From Manis javanica (taxonomy: Eukaryota; Chordata; Mammalia; Pholidota; Manidae), in NCBI RefSeq assembly GCF_040802235.1, contig NC_133174.1:139925213-139989212 (forward strand): DNA of 64,000 bases, read 5' to 3'. This document shows positions 31,297 to 42,084 of the stretch, piece by piece. A program made the position numbers and the translations under genes. A model generated the notes under the pieces. That model did not search any database and was not told the origin of the DNA. It saw nothing but the letters and a program-made list of their open reading frames with translations. Position 1 is the stretch's first letter; each line of letters starts with the position of its first letter.

Positions 31297-32219
31297 ATGG
31301 GAAGCCAGCACTCGAAACCTGAGGCACAGACCTGGCTGAGGTGTCTTACTTCCCATCTCACTACTCTGGACTTATCCAAGGATATCCGTAAACAGAAGCT
31401 GATCTTCCTTTGTTCCCAGGCCTGGCCCCAATATCCTCTGGATAACCAGTCTCACTGGCCCCCTGAGGGAACTTTTGATTACAGCCTCCTCACCAATTTC
31501 AGCAACTATTGTCACCGGACTGGGAAATGGTCTGAGGTTCCCTATGTCCAGCCCTTTTGGGCATTGCACTGCCGCCCAGACCTCTGTGTCAGGTGTTCCT
31601 CGGCCCAGGTCCTCCTATGACAAACTGAGGGAGGCCTAATGAAAACCCAGCCTCTTTCCTTAATCACTTAACAGAGGCTCTTACCCTCCACACTCGTTCG
31701 GATCCTTCCTCACTGCCAGGGTCCATGGTCCTAGCTACCCACTTTATCACCCAGTCCACCCCGGACATACAGCGTAAACTAAAAAACGCAGAAGAGGGCC
31801 CCCAGACTCCACTCTGAGACCTGGTAAATATGGCCTTGAAGGTTTATAATGCCCAAGAGGAGGAAGCCAAGGCCATTCAGGCCCAGAGGCTAAAACAGAA
31901 GGTGGCCCTTCAAACCCAAGCCCTGGTCGCTGCCCTGTGGCCGGCACAACAGGGGCCTCAGAGCCCCTGCCTCAGGAAACAATCCGAGACCCGCATGCCT
32001 CCAGGAGCCTGCTTCAAGTGTGGCCAGGATGGCCACTGGGCAAAACATTGCCCCAACCCCAGGCCACCGACTCGGCCCTGCCCTGTCTGCACACAGAGGG
32101 GTCACTGGAAGTCAGAGTGCCCCCTTGGGATGAGCCATCCTCCGGCGACAGAGTTCCATGGGGAGCCGGCTCCCCCAATGGGCCCCTCCTCAGAACTCCT
32201 GGGTCTCCTGGACGACTGA
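31297..32219 (+). pseudogene. ERV gag relic (MA, end of CA, NC with two zinc knuckles)
   Basis: An ATG-Gly start at 31297 (MGSQHSKPEAQTWL) opens an open frame to 31620 that resembles gammaretroviral matrix, including a myristoylation-type Gly2. The middle of capsid appears deleted. Another frame, open from about 31830 to the TGA at 32217-32219, carries the capsid end and nucleocapsid with two CCHC knuckles: CFKCGQDGHWAKHC and CPVCTQRGHWKSEC. Two knuckles fit HERV-H/F-type elements better than murine leukaemia-type viruses, which have one. It is broken by frame change and deletion. Confidence 0.85.
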
Positions 32220-34090
32220 AGCCGCCTGGACTCGGGCACCCCGATCACCCTTGCCGAGCCCAGGGCTACACTACAGGTAGCGGATAAGTCCATGTCCCTT
32301 TTGGTGGACACGGGGGCTACCTATTCTGTTTTACCCTCCTTCCACAGGCCTTTACATCCTTCCCAGGTCTTCGTTGTGGGAGTCCCTGGGACCCCCTCTA
32401 AACCTCTGGAAACAGGCCCGGTGTCCTGCCTCTTCGAAGGCAGCCCCCTCACTCATTCATTTTTAGTCATTCCATCATGTGCAGCCCCCTTGCTGGGAAG
32501 GGACGTCCTATCTAAGCTTGGGGCATCTATCGGTCTCTCCTCACACCGAGCCCCTCCAACTCCGGTCCTCGCCCTCGCCCTCGCCCAGGCTGTCTCCTCC
32601 CCTGAGCCCTTGCCTGACTTCCCCGTTTCCCCTGAGAAGGTAGACCCAGTGGTCTGGGACACTTCCACTCCAGTAGTGGCCAGCCACCACACCCCGGTCC
32701 TCATTCATCTCAAGGACCCCTCCTGCTTCCCTTCTCGGCCTCAGTTTCCTATTTCACACACCCACCGCAAGGGTCTTCAGCCCACTGTCAGTCGGCTTCT
32801 TACCCAGGGTCTCCTGGTTCCCACCCATTCCCCTTGCAATACTCCTATCCTCCCAGTCAGAAAACCATCTGGTGCTTATCGACTGGTACAAGATCTACGG
32901 ATAATCAACTCCACTGTAGTGCCACTACATCCAGTGGTCCCTAACCCATCTACTCTTTTATCTCACATACCCCCCACTACCACTCATTTCACTGTCCTAG
33001 ACCTTAAAGGTTCCTTCTTCACCATCCCCCTCCAGCCCGATTTCCAGCCGCTTTTTGCCCTTACTTGGGAGGATCTGGACACCCAGAGAACACAGCAGTT
33101 AACCTGGACGGTTCTGCCCCAGGGATTCCGCAACAGCCCCCACCTTTTTGGCCAGGCGTTGGCCAGAGACCTATCCCTCTATGACTCTGGGTGCAGCACT
33201 CTCCTCCGGTATGTAGATGACCTCCTCCTGTGCAGCCCCTCAAAAAAATCTCCCTCCAGGACACGGCCTCCTTCCTTAACTCCTGCTACAATGGGGATTT
33301 AGGGTCTCCCCCTCCAAAGCTCAACTCTCCACCGCACAAGTCACCTACCTAGGGGTGGCCCTAACCCGACCTCCAAGGCCCTCACGGTGGACCGCACCAC
33401 CTCCACCAGGGAGCTCCAGCCCCCCACCTCGGGTGCTGAGATCTTGTCGTTCCTTGGACTGGTGGGCTTCTTCAGACATTGGGTCCCCAACTTTGCTATA
33501 CTTGCTAAACCGCTATATGCCACAGCCAAAGAGACCCCCACCGGGCCCCTCACTTCCCCCTCAAGGGTAGCTCACGCTTTCGAGGATTTGCAGAGGAGCG
33601 CCCCTCTCTCCCCCCCCACCTCCGCCATGCTTCCCAATCCTCGCAAGCCTTTCACCCTGTTCACTAAAGAAGAAGCTGGAGTGGCAACTGGAGTCCTAGT
33701 CCAGCCAGTGGGGCCCTCATACCGACCAGCTGCCTTTCTATCCAAACAGACTCCACTGCCCAGGGATGGCACCCTTGCCTCCGGGCACTGGTGGCGGCAG
33801 CATGCCTATCCAAGGAGGCCTTGAAACTCGCCCCGGTCTCCTCAGATTTTGTCAGCAGCGACTGGTGGAAATCTCCCGAGTTATGGTTAACCAGATGCTG
33901 TTACACCAGTACTCGCCCCTTCCCTCCCAACCACCCCTGGCCAGATGCCTGACTAGGGAGCCGTTTTTCCCAGTAGTCACTCATGACCTTATTCACTGGC
34001 TTCGCTGGAAGGGAACTCCTAGGGAAGCTGAGGCCAGACCATGACCTGGAAACTCTGTCCAGCTTGTTTTCTCCAAGGAACCTTGACTCT
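32220..34090 (+). pseudogene. ERV pro-pol relic (protease, RT, start of RNase H), truncated
   Basis: The frame continues straight past the gag TGA. The protease shows LLVDTGATYSVLP and a LLGRDVLSKLG flap-end motif. Reverse transcriptase follows with TVLDLKGSFFTIPL (motif A, first Asp kept; the usual second Asp is Gly), LPQGFRNSPHLF and the YVDD active-site motif near 33211-33222. A frameshift after YVDD leads to a stop at 33300-33302. RT thumb and connection continue near 33387-33760 (FLGLVGFFRHWVPNFA; FTLFTKEEAG). The element stops in the RNase H region at about 34090, joining L1 sequence. Integrase, env and 3' LTR are absent. Confidence 0.88.
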
Positions 34091-34099
34091 TCATCATCT

Positions 34100-36590
34100 G
34101 TCATCCTGGAGTGATGCGGTTGCCGTCTCCTAATGCAGCCATAACCTTTGTGTTTTCCATTTCCTATGGGTCATGCCTTTGGTATTGTAGCCAAAGAAGT
34201 CATCACCAAACCCAAAGTCACCTAGATTTTCCTTAGATTATAATCTAGGATTTTATAGTTTTGCATTTTACATTTAAGTCTATGATCCATTTTGAGTTAA
34301 TTTTTCTGAAGGGTGTAAGGGCTGTGGCTAGATTCACTTTTTGCATGTGGACATCCAGTTGTTCCAGCATCAGTTGTTGAAGATTATCCTTTCTCCATTG
34401 AATCACCTTTGCTCCTTTGTCAAAGATCAGTTGACAATATTTGTAAGGGTCTATTTCTGCTCTTTCATTTCGTAAAACTGAATACCCTGTTGATGGCATG
34501 GAGGAAGCAGACAGGGGCCCAGGGGGCTTCTCATGTTCTCTTTGAGAACATGTTCTGGCGCATGAGAACATGGGTATTTGCTTTTCTAGGTTTTTTTCTT
34601 TATTATAGATTCACAGCATATAATTACTCACTATCCATCAAACTTGTCCTCTCAAGGCCAATTTCACTTTGTTTATTTTAAAAATAAGCTCCTTAATACC
34701 TGTGAAACCACTGTCCAACTTGGCATGGGGCCATTACCAGTAGCTTACGTGCACCATCCTGACCCATGTGTCCCTCATACTTCTCAGTGACCGACAGCCC
34801 ACATTTGGATTTATCATTCTCTTTTTAAAATTGCAATAGAGTATGTACAACACAAAATTTGGCATATTAAACATTTTAAAATACCATTTGGAGGTACTGA
34901 TTCCATTCACAGTGTGCAACCATCACCACTATTTTCCAAACCCTTTAGTTGCACCAAAAAGAAACTATCCTCATTAAGCAATAGCTCACTGTTCCCCTCC
35001 TCCAGGCCCCTGTAACCTCTATCCACTTTCTGTCTTTATGAATTTGCCCATTCTACGTATTTCATATAAGTGGAACTGAATACTGTTTGTCATGTTATGA
35101 CTGACTTATTTCACTTCATACACTGTTTTCAAGATTCATCCACATTCTAGCATGGATCAGAATTCCATGCCTTTTAATTGCCAAGTAGTATTCTGTTGTA
35201 TGGATAGATCACATTTGTTTATCCATTCATTTGGTAATGGACACTTGGGTTGCTTCCCCTTATTTTGTTTTGTTTTTAATACAGCTTTATAATGTATTTA
35301 TGTATGCCAAAAATTATATTTTTCAATTCAGGTTATTTGCTAACTTTATGCAAAAATTAGCCTATTGGTAGTCTCCCGGGCTTGCTTTTCTCTCCTCAAC
35401 ATTATATAACTAAGATTTTTTTCTATGATGTTGTTGTAGTTATATTCATTCATTTTTACTGATATATAATATTCCATAATTTGTTCACCCATTTTCTCAT
35501 TAAAAGGCATTTCTGTTGTTTCTTGTCTGGTGCTCTTGCAACAGCACTGCTTTGAACATTTGTGTGCACAGTCTCCTGGCGCAACATATGAAATTCTGTC
35601 TTGCATATGTGCCCAGGAGTGAAAGATGTGCACATGTTCAACTTGACAGGTGGGACCTAATTATTTCCCAAACTGGTCCTACCAATTTATATTCCCATTA
35701 GATCCTTTGCGACCTACATCTTCTTCAACTCTTCAATTTTCAGACTTTTTCATTTCTGCCAAGCAGGTGGATGGAAATGGTCTCTCACTGTGGTCTGCAT
35801 TTCCCTGATTACTGGTGAGGAGGATCTTTCCTTCAGTAGTTTCTTGGCTATGTGCATTTTCTCTTCTATGTTATACCCCATCTTGTCTTTTCCAGGTTTT
35901 GTATTGTTTTCTTTTTCCTTTTGCTTATTGATCTGTAGGAACTATTTATGTATTCTGGATACAAATCTTTTGTCAGTTACATGTATTGCAAATATTTTCT
36001 CTCAGTCTGTGGCTTGCCTTTTCAGTTTCTTTAAAAAGTCTTTGGTAAACAGAGGTTCCCAATTCTAACATAGTTAAATCTATCAATTCTTTTTTCTTTT
36101 TCCTTCTTCTTCAGATTAATGCTTTTTATGCCTGGTTTAAGAAATCCTTCCCTACACCAGGGTCAGAAAGATATTCACCTAGATTTCCTTATACGATCTC
36201 CTATAAGAATTTTAAAGTTTCCTTCTTGACATTTATATCCTTAATGCCTCTGGAAATGACTTTTGTGTAAGACATGATAAAGGGACCCAATCTCAGCTTT
36301 CCCCCACAGGAGTCACTGATACTTCCTTCTCCAGCTGTTGAATAATCACCTTCCTCCTCAATCTGCCTTGTCCCCTGTGTCACATATTAAAGGTCCATCT
36401 TTGTGGAGTCTGTTTTGAGCTCTGTTTTGTTGCACTTTCCAGTTTGTCTACCTGTGCTAATGTCAGGCTTTGTTGGTTATTATAGCTTTTAATAAGTATT
36501 GTTATTTGCTAGGCAAGTCCCACTCGTTCATCTTCAGGAGTGTATTACCTAGTTGCAGTATATAATGATATATAAGAAATATATATTTGG
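34100..36590 (-). mobile_element. Old L1 cluster, antisense (at least two pieces)
   Basis: The first piece (about 34130-34600) is antisense ORF2 (ggtattgtagccaaagaagtcatc, tgatccattttgagttaattt). A second starts with 3' UTR (about 34800-35700: tgcaatagagtatgtacaacac, cagctttataatgtattt) and continues into ORF2 (about 35700-36590). The ORF2 order restarts, so at least two insertions or a rearrangement are present. Confidence 0.75.
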
Positions 36591-36598
36591 TCATTCAG

Positions 36599-36944
36599 TG
36601 TGGGTAAAATTGTAACATTTCCAGACTATCTCGCCTGGCTTTAGTACATCTGCATATCAATAGGCGTTCAGAGGTGGAAAGAAGTAAGGCTTTAGTGCAT
36701 TTGCATCATTCCTCAGGGGTGGAGAGAAGGTCATCTCCTGTCAATGGGTAATGACCTGGGCAAGGAGGGCTTATCTGTACCTGAGAGGGGAGGGCTGGTT
36801 TTGCTTTTGCTGGAGCAGGAGAGAGAGAAGGCCCTGGACTGCAGTTTGTGAGCAATAAACTGATTTTAAACTTTATTTCTCCCTTTGACTGATTTTGGTT
36901 TTTAGAGGTATTTTGCCCCAGGATTTCCCTTCCCCAGACTTACA
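36599..36944 (+). mobile_element. Solo LTR of the tRNA-Ser type ERV family
   Basis: It begins TGTGGGTAAAATTGTAACAT and ends CAGACTTACA, 346 bases, with AATAAA inside gagcaataaactg (about 36851-36856). Flanks TTCAG (36594-36598) and TTTAG (36945-36949) match at 4 of 5, a probable decayed 5-base target duplication. A POU octamer ATTTGCAT is at 36699-36706. Confidence 0.85.
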
Positions 36945-37029
36945 TTTAGATAACCAGAATATATTTCTCAAATATATTGGTCTTCATCCACAGTCCCTGA
37001 AAACACTTCAGAGCCATAAAGGTGAAATT

Positions 37030-37700
37030 GGTGTCTTGTTACTAAATGAAGGTAACTTCTGGATGCCACCGAAGGGCGGGTGACCAAGAGGACCAACCAT
37101 GTGACTAAAGGGTTGGAACCTTCAGTCCCCCAACCCCTCACCTCCAGGGAGGGGAGAGGAGCGGGAGGTTGAATCAGCCAATGCCAATGACTTAGTCCGT
37201 ATGGCTATGTAGTGAAGCCTCTGTAAAAGAGGAGAGATGCTTGGTGCTTTTGGGGGAGCACCCATGCATGGGGAGGCAGATTAAGTGCTACTGGGCTTGG
37301 CCCCAAGCTCCACAAAGGTAGAAGCTTCTTTGTTTCGGAGCTCACTCTGCATCTCTTCATTTGGCTGTTGATTCGTATCTTTTCTCATATCTTTTAATAA
37401 ACTGGTAAATGCAACTAAGTGCTTTCCTGAGCTCTGTGAGCGGTGCTAGCAAATTAATAAAACCTAAGGGGGGGTTGTTTGAACCTCCGATCTGTAGTCA
37501 GTCTGAAGTACAGCTAAACAGCCTGGGTCTGGCGACTGGTGTCTGAAGTGGGAGTTGAGGGGCAGTCTTTTGGACTGAGTCCTTACCCTGTGTAATCTGA
37601 TTCTCTCTCTCAGTAGATAGTGTCAGAATTGAGCTTAATTCTCTCTCTCAGCTAGTGCCTGAGAATTGACTGCCATTGTGGTGTGACGTGAGTGGATCTG
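37030..37700 (+). mobile_element. Probable ERVL/MaLR-class LTR
   Basis: Order of landmarks: gccaatgacttagtccgtatggc, gaagcctctgtaaaag, cttttaataaactggtaaatgc, tcagtctgaagtacagc, gactggtgtctgaagtggg, tcttttggactgagtccttaccctgtgtaatctgat. From memory this is the typical 3' half of class III LTRs. Both borders are approximate. Confidence 0.55.
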
Positions 37701-37736
37701 GAAGTATGGATCCGCAGGTGATGGAGTAACAAACTT

Positions 37737-38422
37737 GATACCCTTATGGCTACACGAATCACACGGTTTATTTTGCAATTTCCTTTCACACAACACTCAA
37801 AGGGGGGATTAAGCATATCTGAAAATCACACATATCACAGATCGGTACATCTCATACCGGTCACGACGGACGGTTCGGGTCCGGGCTGTCCCAGTCAGCC
37901 TCTCGTCTGTCCCGAGGGGAAAGCGATGCAGCCGAGGCTGTTCCAGCGGAGTGACGAATCCGTGACGGCGCAGGAGCGCAGGCAGAGGAGCAGGAGCAAG
38001 CCTCGGAGCACACATCTGTGGTCCGGCATCAGGGACCCCTGGGACGAGCTTGCCGCAGGGGCTCTGTGTGCAGTCCCTTATGCAGTCCAGTCCATCCATC
38101 CGGGTGTCGGAGATAAGAGGGTGCAGTCCACATGTGGTGTTACCCAGCTCAGGCATTCACCGGCATGCCTGACATATGGAGTTATCTGGTTTGGGCGTTC
38201 ACCAGTACACCTGTTAGGGTGGGGTTTGTTTACAGAGGCAGTCAGAGTGAAAGCAGGCAAGCCTGACATAAGCAACTCCATACTGGAGACCTGACATAAG
38301 CAACTCTGTGAAGGATACTCATCAGGTGGGAGGGACACCCAACCCGCCCATGTTGGATTTGTCTCAAAATACCTAGAAGCCGTCTTGAACCTTGCTCTAA
38401 CATAAAGCTAACAAACCTAACA
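37737..38422 (-). mobile_element. LTR, minus strand, GC-rich R/U5
   Basis: Minus-strand reading begins TGTTAGGTTTGTTAGCTTTATG at 38422 and passes a GC-rich middle to AATAAA (plus TTTATT at about 37769-37774) near the other end. A 182-codon plus-strand open frame here is antisense to the LTR and not a gene. The lower border is uncertain (37724-37740). Confidence 0.55.
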
Positions 38423-38469
38423 CCTAAACCTACTAAAGAAAGAAAAAAGACAAAAAATAATCTCTGGAT

Positions 38470-38730
38470 AGCTCACTTTTGAATATGAGTGCAAAAATTC
38501 TAAAAAAAAAGATAATCAAGTGGGTCCCAGCAATATAGCAGAAGAATAAGATACTATGTATGACCAAATATGGTCTAGTACAGAAGTACTAGGGTAGTTT
38601 GACATCAGGAAATCTTTTCATGGAAGTCGTTACTCAAAACACCAGAGAAAATCACTTGATCACATTAGTTAGGTGCTGATAAGGAATTTGGTAGCATTCA
38701 AGGCTCATCCCTTTAAAAGAGAGTATGAAT
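38470..38730 (+). mobile_element. L1 ORF2 fragment, degraded
   Basis: Weak but ordered resemblance to L1 ORF2 finger/palm sequence: agcaatatagcagaagaataa, tatgaccaaatatggtctagt, tagtttgacatcagg, aaaatcacttgatcacatt. Confidence 0.5.
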
Positions 38731-38829
38731 GTACAAATGTGGTGGTGAGAGACAGCGCTTTGACCCCGCAGTGAGCCAGTTCCACACTGACATATTCCAG
38801 ATAAGACTAGTGCACTCTGGCCAAGTGCA

Positions 38830-39120
38830 GGGTTTTCTCTGAAATGGTAAACCTATAAGCCTTGTGCACATCAAGAGCTATAAGGCCTGGGGAAGATTGG
38901 GAAGAGATGGAGCAGAAGCCAGGAAGGGATGCATGTAATTGAAAGGCAAAAAGCATAGCAGAGCAGCCAAGTGGAAGCAAATCTCAGAACACAAGAAACA
39001 AAGTACACTTCCTTAGGTAAGGGACTCATCCTGAAGTGGTAACCTTACATGCTTTGCATAAAACAGGAGCTTGGAAATCTGGGGTGAAGAGAGTGGAGAT
39101 TGATCAGAAGCCACACTGTG
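38830..39120 (+). repeat. Diverged tandem duplication (about 90 bp, two units)
   Basis: Two segments, about 38838-38925 and 39028-39115, share the order ctgaaatggtaaacc / ctgaagtggtaacc, tttgcataaaa-type text, ggggaagattgggaagaga / ggggtgaagagagtggaga and gcagaagcca / tcagaagcca. The origin is unknown. Confidence 0.5.
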
Positions 39121-39224
39121 GGGCTGGGGGTGGGGGAAGGTGCAGTGCAGTGTACACATGTGAAGAATAGCAATTGGCCTAGTGCCGAGAGAGTGCAGAA
39201 AATACTGATTTATCAGTATTTCCC

Positions 39225-39480
39225 CTATGGTTAGTGATTTTTGTGTCCCATTTAAGAAATCTTTCCCAACCCTGAGATCATGTACATGTTCTCCTGCTGT
39301 CTTCTACAAGCTTTCTGGTTTCGCCTTTTATTTTTGCATTGACAAAACAACTGTAACTGAGTTTTGTGTACAGTGTCAGGCAGTAGTCAAGATTTTTTTC
39401 ATTAAAAACGAGACAGAACAAAACACTTTCAGGCTGGAGATGCTCAGTAAGGCTCGGCAGGGTCTTATTACAATGTCCAG
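39225..39480 (-). mobile_element. L1 ORF2 fragment, antisense
   Basis: The text tgtcccatttaagaaatctttcccaaccctgag is the antisense ORF2 landmark also seen near 36140. Confidence 0.6.
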
Positions 39481-39513
39481 TTTGGTTTTCTTTATTGTTT
39501 TTAACAATGCCAG

Positions 39514-39821
39514 TGTGGGTAAAACTGTAACATTTCCAGAGTATCTTGCCTGGCTTTAGTGCATTTGCATATCCTCAGGGGTGGAGAGAAGTTCATCTCC
39601 AGGTCAATGGGTAATTACGTGGGCAACCAGGGCGTGTCTGACCAGAGAGTTTAAAGGGAGGGTATTGCTTGCTTCCTTGCTTCTTCAGGAGCAGAGGAGA
39701 GAGACAGCCGTGGACTGCAGTTTGTGAGCAATAAACAGGTTTTAAACTTTATTTCTCCCTTTGACTGATATTGGTTTTTTAGAGGTATTTTGCCCCAGGA
39801 TTTCCTCTCCCTGGACTTACA
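39514..39821 (+). repeat. 5' LTR of ERV-S-like copy 1
   Basis: TGTGGGTAAAACTG to GGACTTACA, with ATTTGCAT at 39563-39570 and AATAAA in gagcaataaacagg at about 39730-39735. It is followed two bases later by the primer-binding site. Confidence 0.88.
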
Positions 39822-39823
39822 TC

Positions 39824-39842
39824 TGGCAGCAGTCAGCAGGGT
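39824..39842 (+). other. Primer-binding site, decayed tRNA-Ser type
   Basis: TGGCAGCAGTCAGCAGGGT aligns with the complement of a tRNA-Ser 3' end (TGGCGTAGTCGGCAGGAT, from memory) if one base gap is allowed. The better-preserved copy is at 50997-51014. Confidence 0.55.
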
Positions 39843-39867
39843 GCCTCTGAACCCAAAATCTGTCATA

Positions 39868-41345
39868 ATGGGTGTGACCTTTGGGAGGGCTGCTCCTTTG
39901 GATGGTGGGGAGGCCCCAGCAGATGCAGTGGCAGAAGGTGCTGCTTCACCTGTTATTATCCCCCCAGCTGTGGGGCTTCCAGCTTGGGAACCCCTAGTGG
40001 GGAATTGGTCTAGGGTAAAGTACTTCCTAGAGGGGTGGGTCCTTCCCCAGAACTGGGGAAGGGTGGAAACACCGGAAGCTGTGGAATTAGCCCCCCGTGA
40101 GTTGGAAGACAGCTTGGAGACTTTAGAGGGCTGTGCAGCTGCTGGCACTGTAGGTTCTCTTTTCATCGAGTTAGTGGAAAATGTTATACAAGAGAAAGAG
40201 AGGATTGTCAAGGGACTCAGGCAGGAGAGAGACACACTTCAGCATCGCTTGGAGGAGCTGGGCGATAACCTATGGGATGCTGTCAAAGAACAGAGACAGT
40301 TACTGAAAAGGCAGCTCACGCTCCTAGAAAGCTCCTTAGCAGCGGCGAAGAGGGAGAGGGCAGGAAAAGCGGCGTTGCAGGAGCCATGGCAGGGAGGGGG
40401 AGGGAAGAGTGGTGTCTTCAGCCCCGGAAATGGTGGAGTTGGAGCTGTTGGTGGAGGAGCCCGAGGGAGAGGAGGAGGCGGGGCCACTGGCGGATCGGCT
40501 ACCCAGGTCACCGCCGGAGGTACAATCTTCTCCAGTTTTAAATGCTCACCCAGCTGTAATTAAGAAAATAAAAATGAAACAACCGCGGGCTCCTCAGGGG
40601 GAGGAGCAGCCCCCTCCCCAGGGTGTGGAGCCCTCCATGCTCCACCCCTGTACCCAGAAGGAGCTGGCGGACATGAGCGTCCGGTATAGGCAGAGGCCAT
40701 CAGAATCTCTGCCTACATGGCTTTTAGGACTCTGGGATATGGGGGTGGAAAACATTGTTGTGTCCCATACTGAGATAAGTAGAATGGCTTCCCTGACGAC
40801 TCGCCCTTCCCTCCAACAGTGGTTGCAAAATGCCCATCACGCCTCAGGGAATCAGACACTCCTGGAATGGCTGACAGCTGCCATCAGGGCATTCTGGCCT
40901 AATCAGGGTGATTTGCATATGCAGAGCTCCAACAGGTACTGCGGGAATTGGGTATGAAAAACATCATCTATGATATGGACCCCCAGGGCCCTGATGAGGA
41001 GGTGTTCACGATAGGAATGAGAACCTGGTGCCGCACACAGCTCCCACATCTCTCTGTGGGTCCCTAGTGAACACTCTTGCCCCCCACCTAGGGCACCCCA
41101 TAAGAGAGGCTACTCGTACTTTAGCAGATCTGGGGGAGGCTGAAACAATAAGGGCATGGAGAGAAGTACGGGCCACGACTGAAAGGAGAGGTGCAAAAGG
41201 CCCCGCGAAGGTCTTGAGGACCCAGATATGGGTTCATTTGATAAAGGCCTGGGCAGTGAAAGAAAAACTCGATGGGCAGCCCAATAGAATATTGTTAGAA
41301 CTGTGGCACCAATTAAAGCCAGAGCAGCAGTTCAGCCGCTGAGGT
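39868..41345 (+). pseudogene. ERV-S-like gag relic, frameshifted
   Basis: ATG at 39868 (MGVTFGRAAPLDGGEAP) starts an open frame with a predicted coiled coil (ERIVKGLRQERDTLQHRLEE), like gag of class III ERVs. The coding frame changes near 40390-40410 in a G-rich stretch, then continues as an acidic Pro-rich part and a capsid-like block (ADMSVRYRQRPSESLPTWLL; LTTRPSLQQWLQ) to about 40957. A third frame carries the end (GHPIREATRTLADLGEAETI) to about 41342. No CCHC knuckle was found. Confidence 0.75.
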
Positions 41346-41539
41346 CCAGGACACGGAAACCAGAGTCAAGGCCTCGTGCCAGGCCTGTGTCCCTGCAAAA
41401 CTTCATGGGAGACAGTACTCAGGATTCACCTGGGCCCTCACCCCCACCAGGAGGACCACTGGGCATCACGGTTACACTGAGGGGGGGTCAAGGCCCCCAC
41501 CTGGGGGACATGGTGGGGACCAGAGGCCACATGTAGAAT

Positions 41540-42084
41540 TAGGAATTCATTGGTCCCCTGTGAATGTACATGTCCTGGCGCTGGTGGGCACGGGAGCTGA
41601 GTGTTCTCTGATCCATGCCAACCCTGAGTGTTTTCCCGGGCCCCCTGCTGTGATAGATGGCTATGGGGGTAAGGCAATTAGAGGGAAGAAAGCCCAAATC
41701 CCATTGGGGTTGGGGCGTTTGCCCCCAAAGGAGTATACTGTGTACATTTCTCCCATCCCTGAATATATTTTGGGGGTGGATATCCTGCAGGGCCTGTCAT
41801 TACAGACCACTGCAGGGGAGTTCAGACTGAGGGTACGTGTGGTAAAGGCAGTTCTGAGGAGCCATGCTAAGCACCTACCTGCAGCTCTGCCTGTACCTCC
41901 ACGGGTGACAAATACTAAGCAGTATAAATTGTCTGGGGGACACAAGGAAATTGGAGAAACTCTCCAGGAGTTGGAGAAGGTGGGTATCATAAAGCCCACT
42001 CACAATCCTTTTAATTCCCTGGTGTGGTCAGTGAAAAAGCTGGTTGGCTCCTGTAGTATGACTGTGGATTGAGCAGGTGGCCTT
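41540..42084 (+). pseudogene. ERV-S-like pro and start of RT, relic
   Basis: Protease-like sequence LVGTGAECSLI has Gly where the catalytic Asp of the DTGA motif belongs. Later YISPIPEYILGVDILQGL resembles the protease end. RT begins with VGIIKPTHNPFNSLVWSVKK and SCSMTVD, the usual region before motif A, then the frame hits a stop and the element is interrupted. Confidence 0.75.

Noticed and set aside
34409-36068. Short open frames of 60-95 codons
   Set aside because: They are pieces of antisense L1 and have no independent coding support.
37746-38294. 182-codon plus-strand open frame
   Set aside because: It is antisense within a GC-rich LTR; no known protein features.
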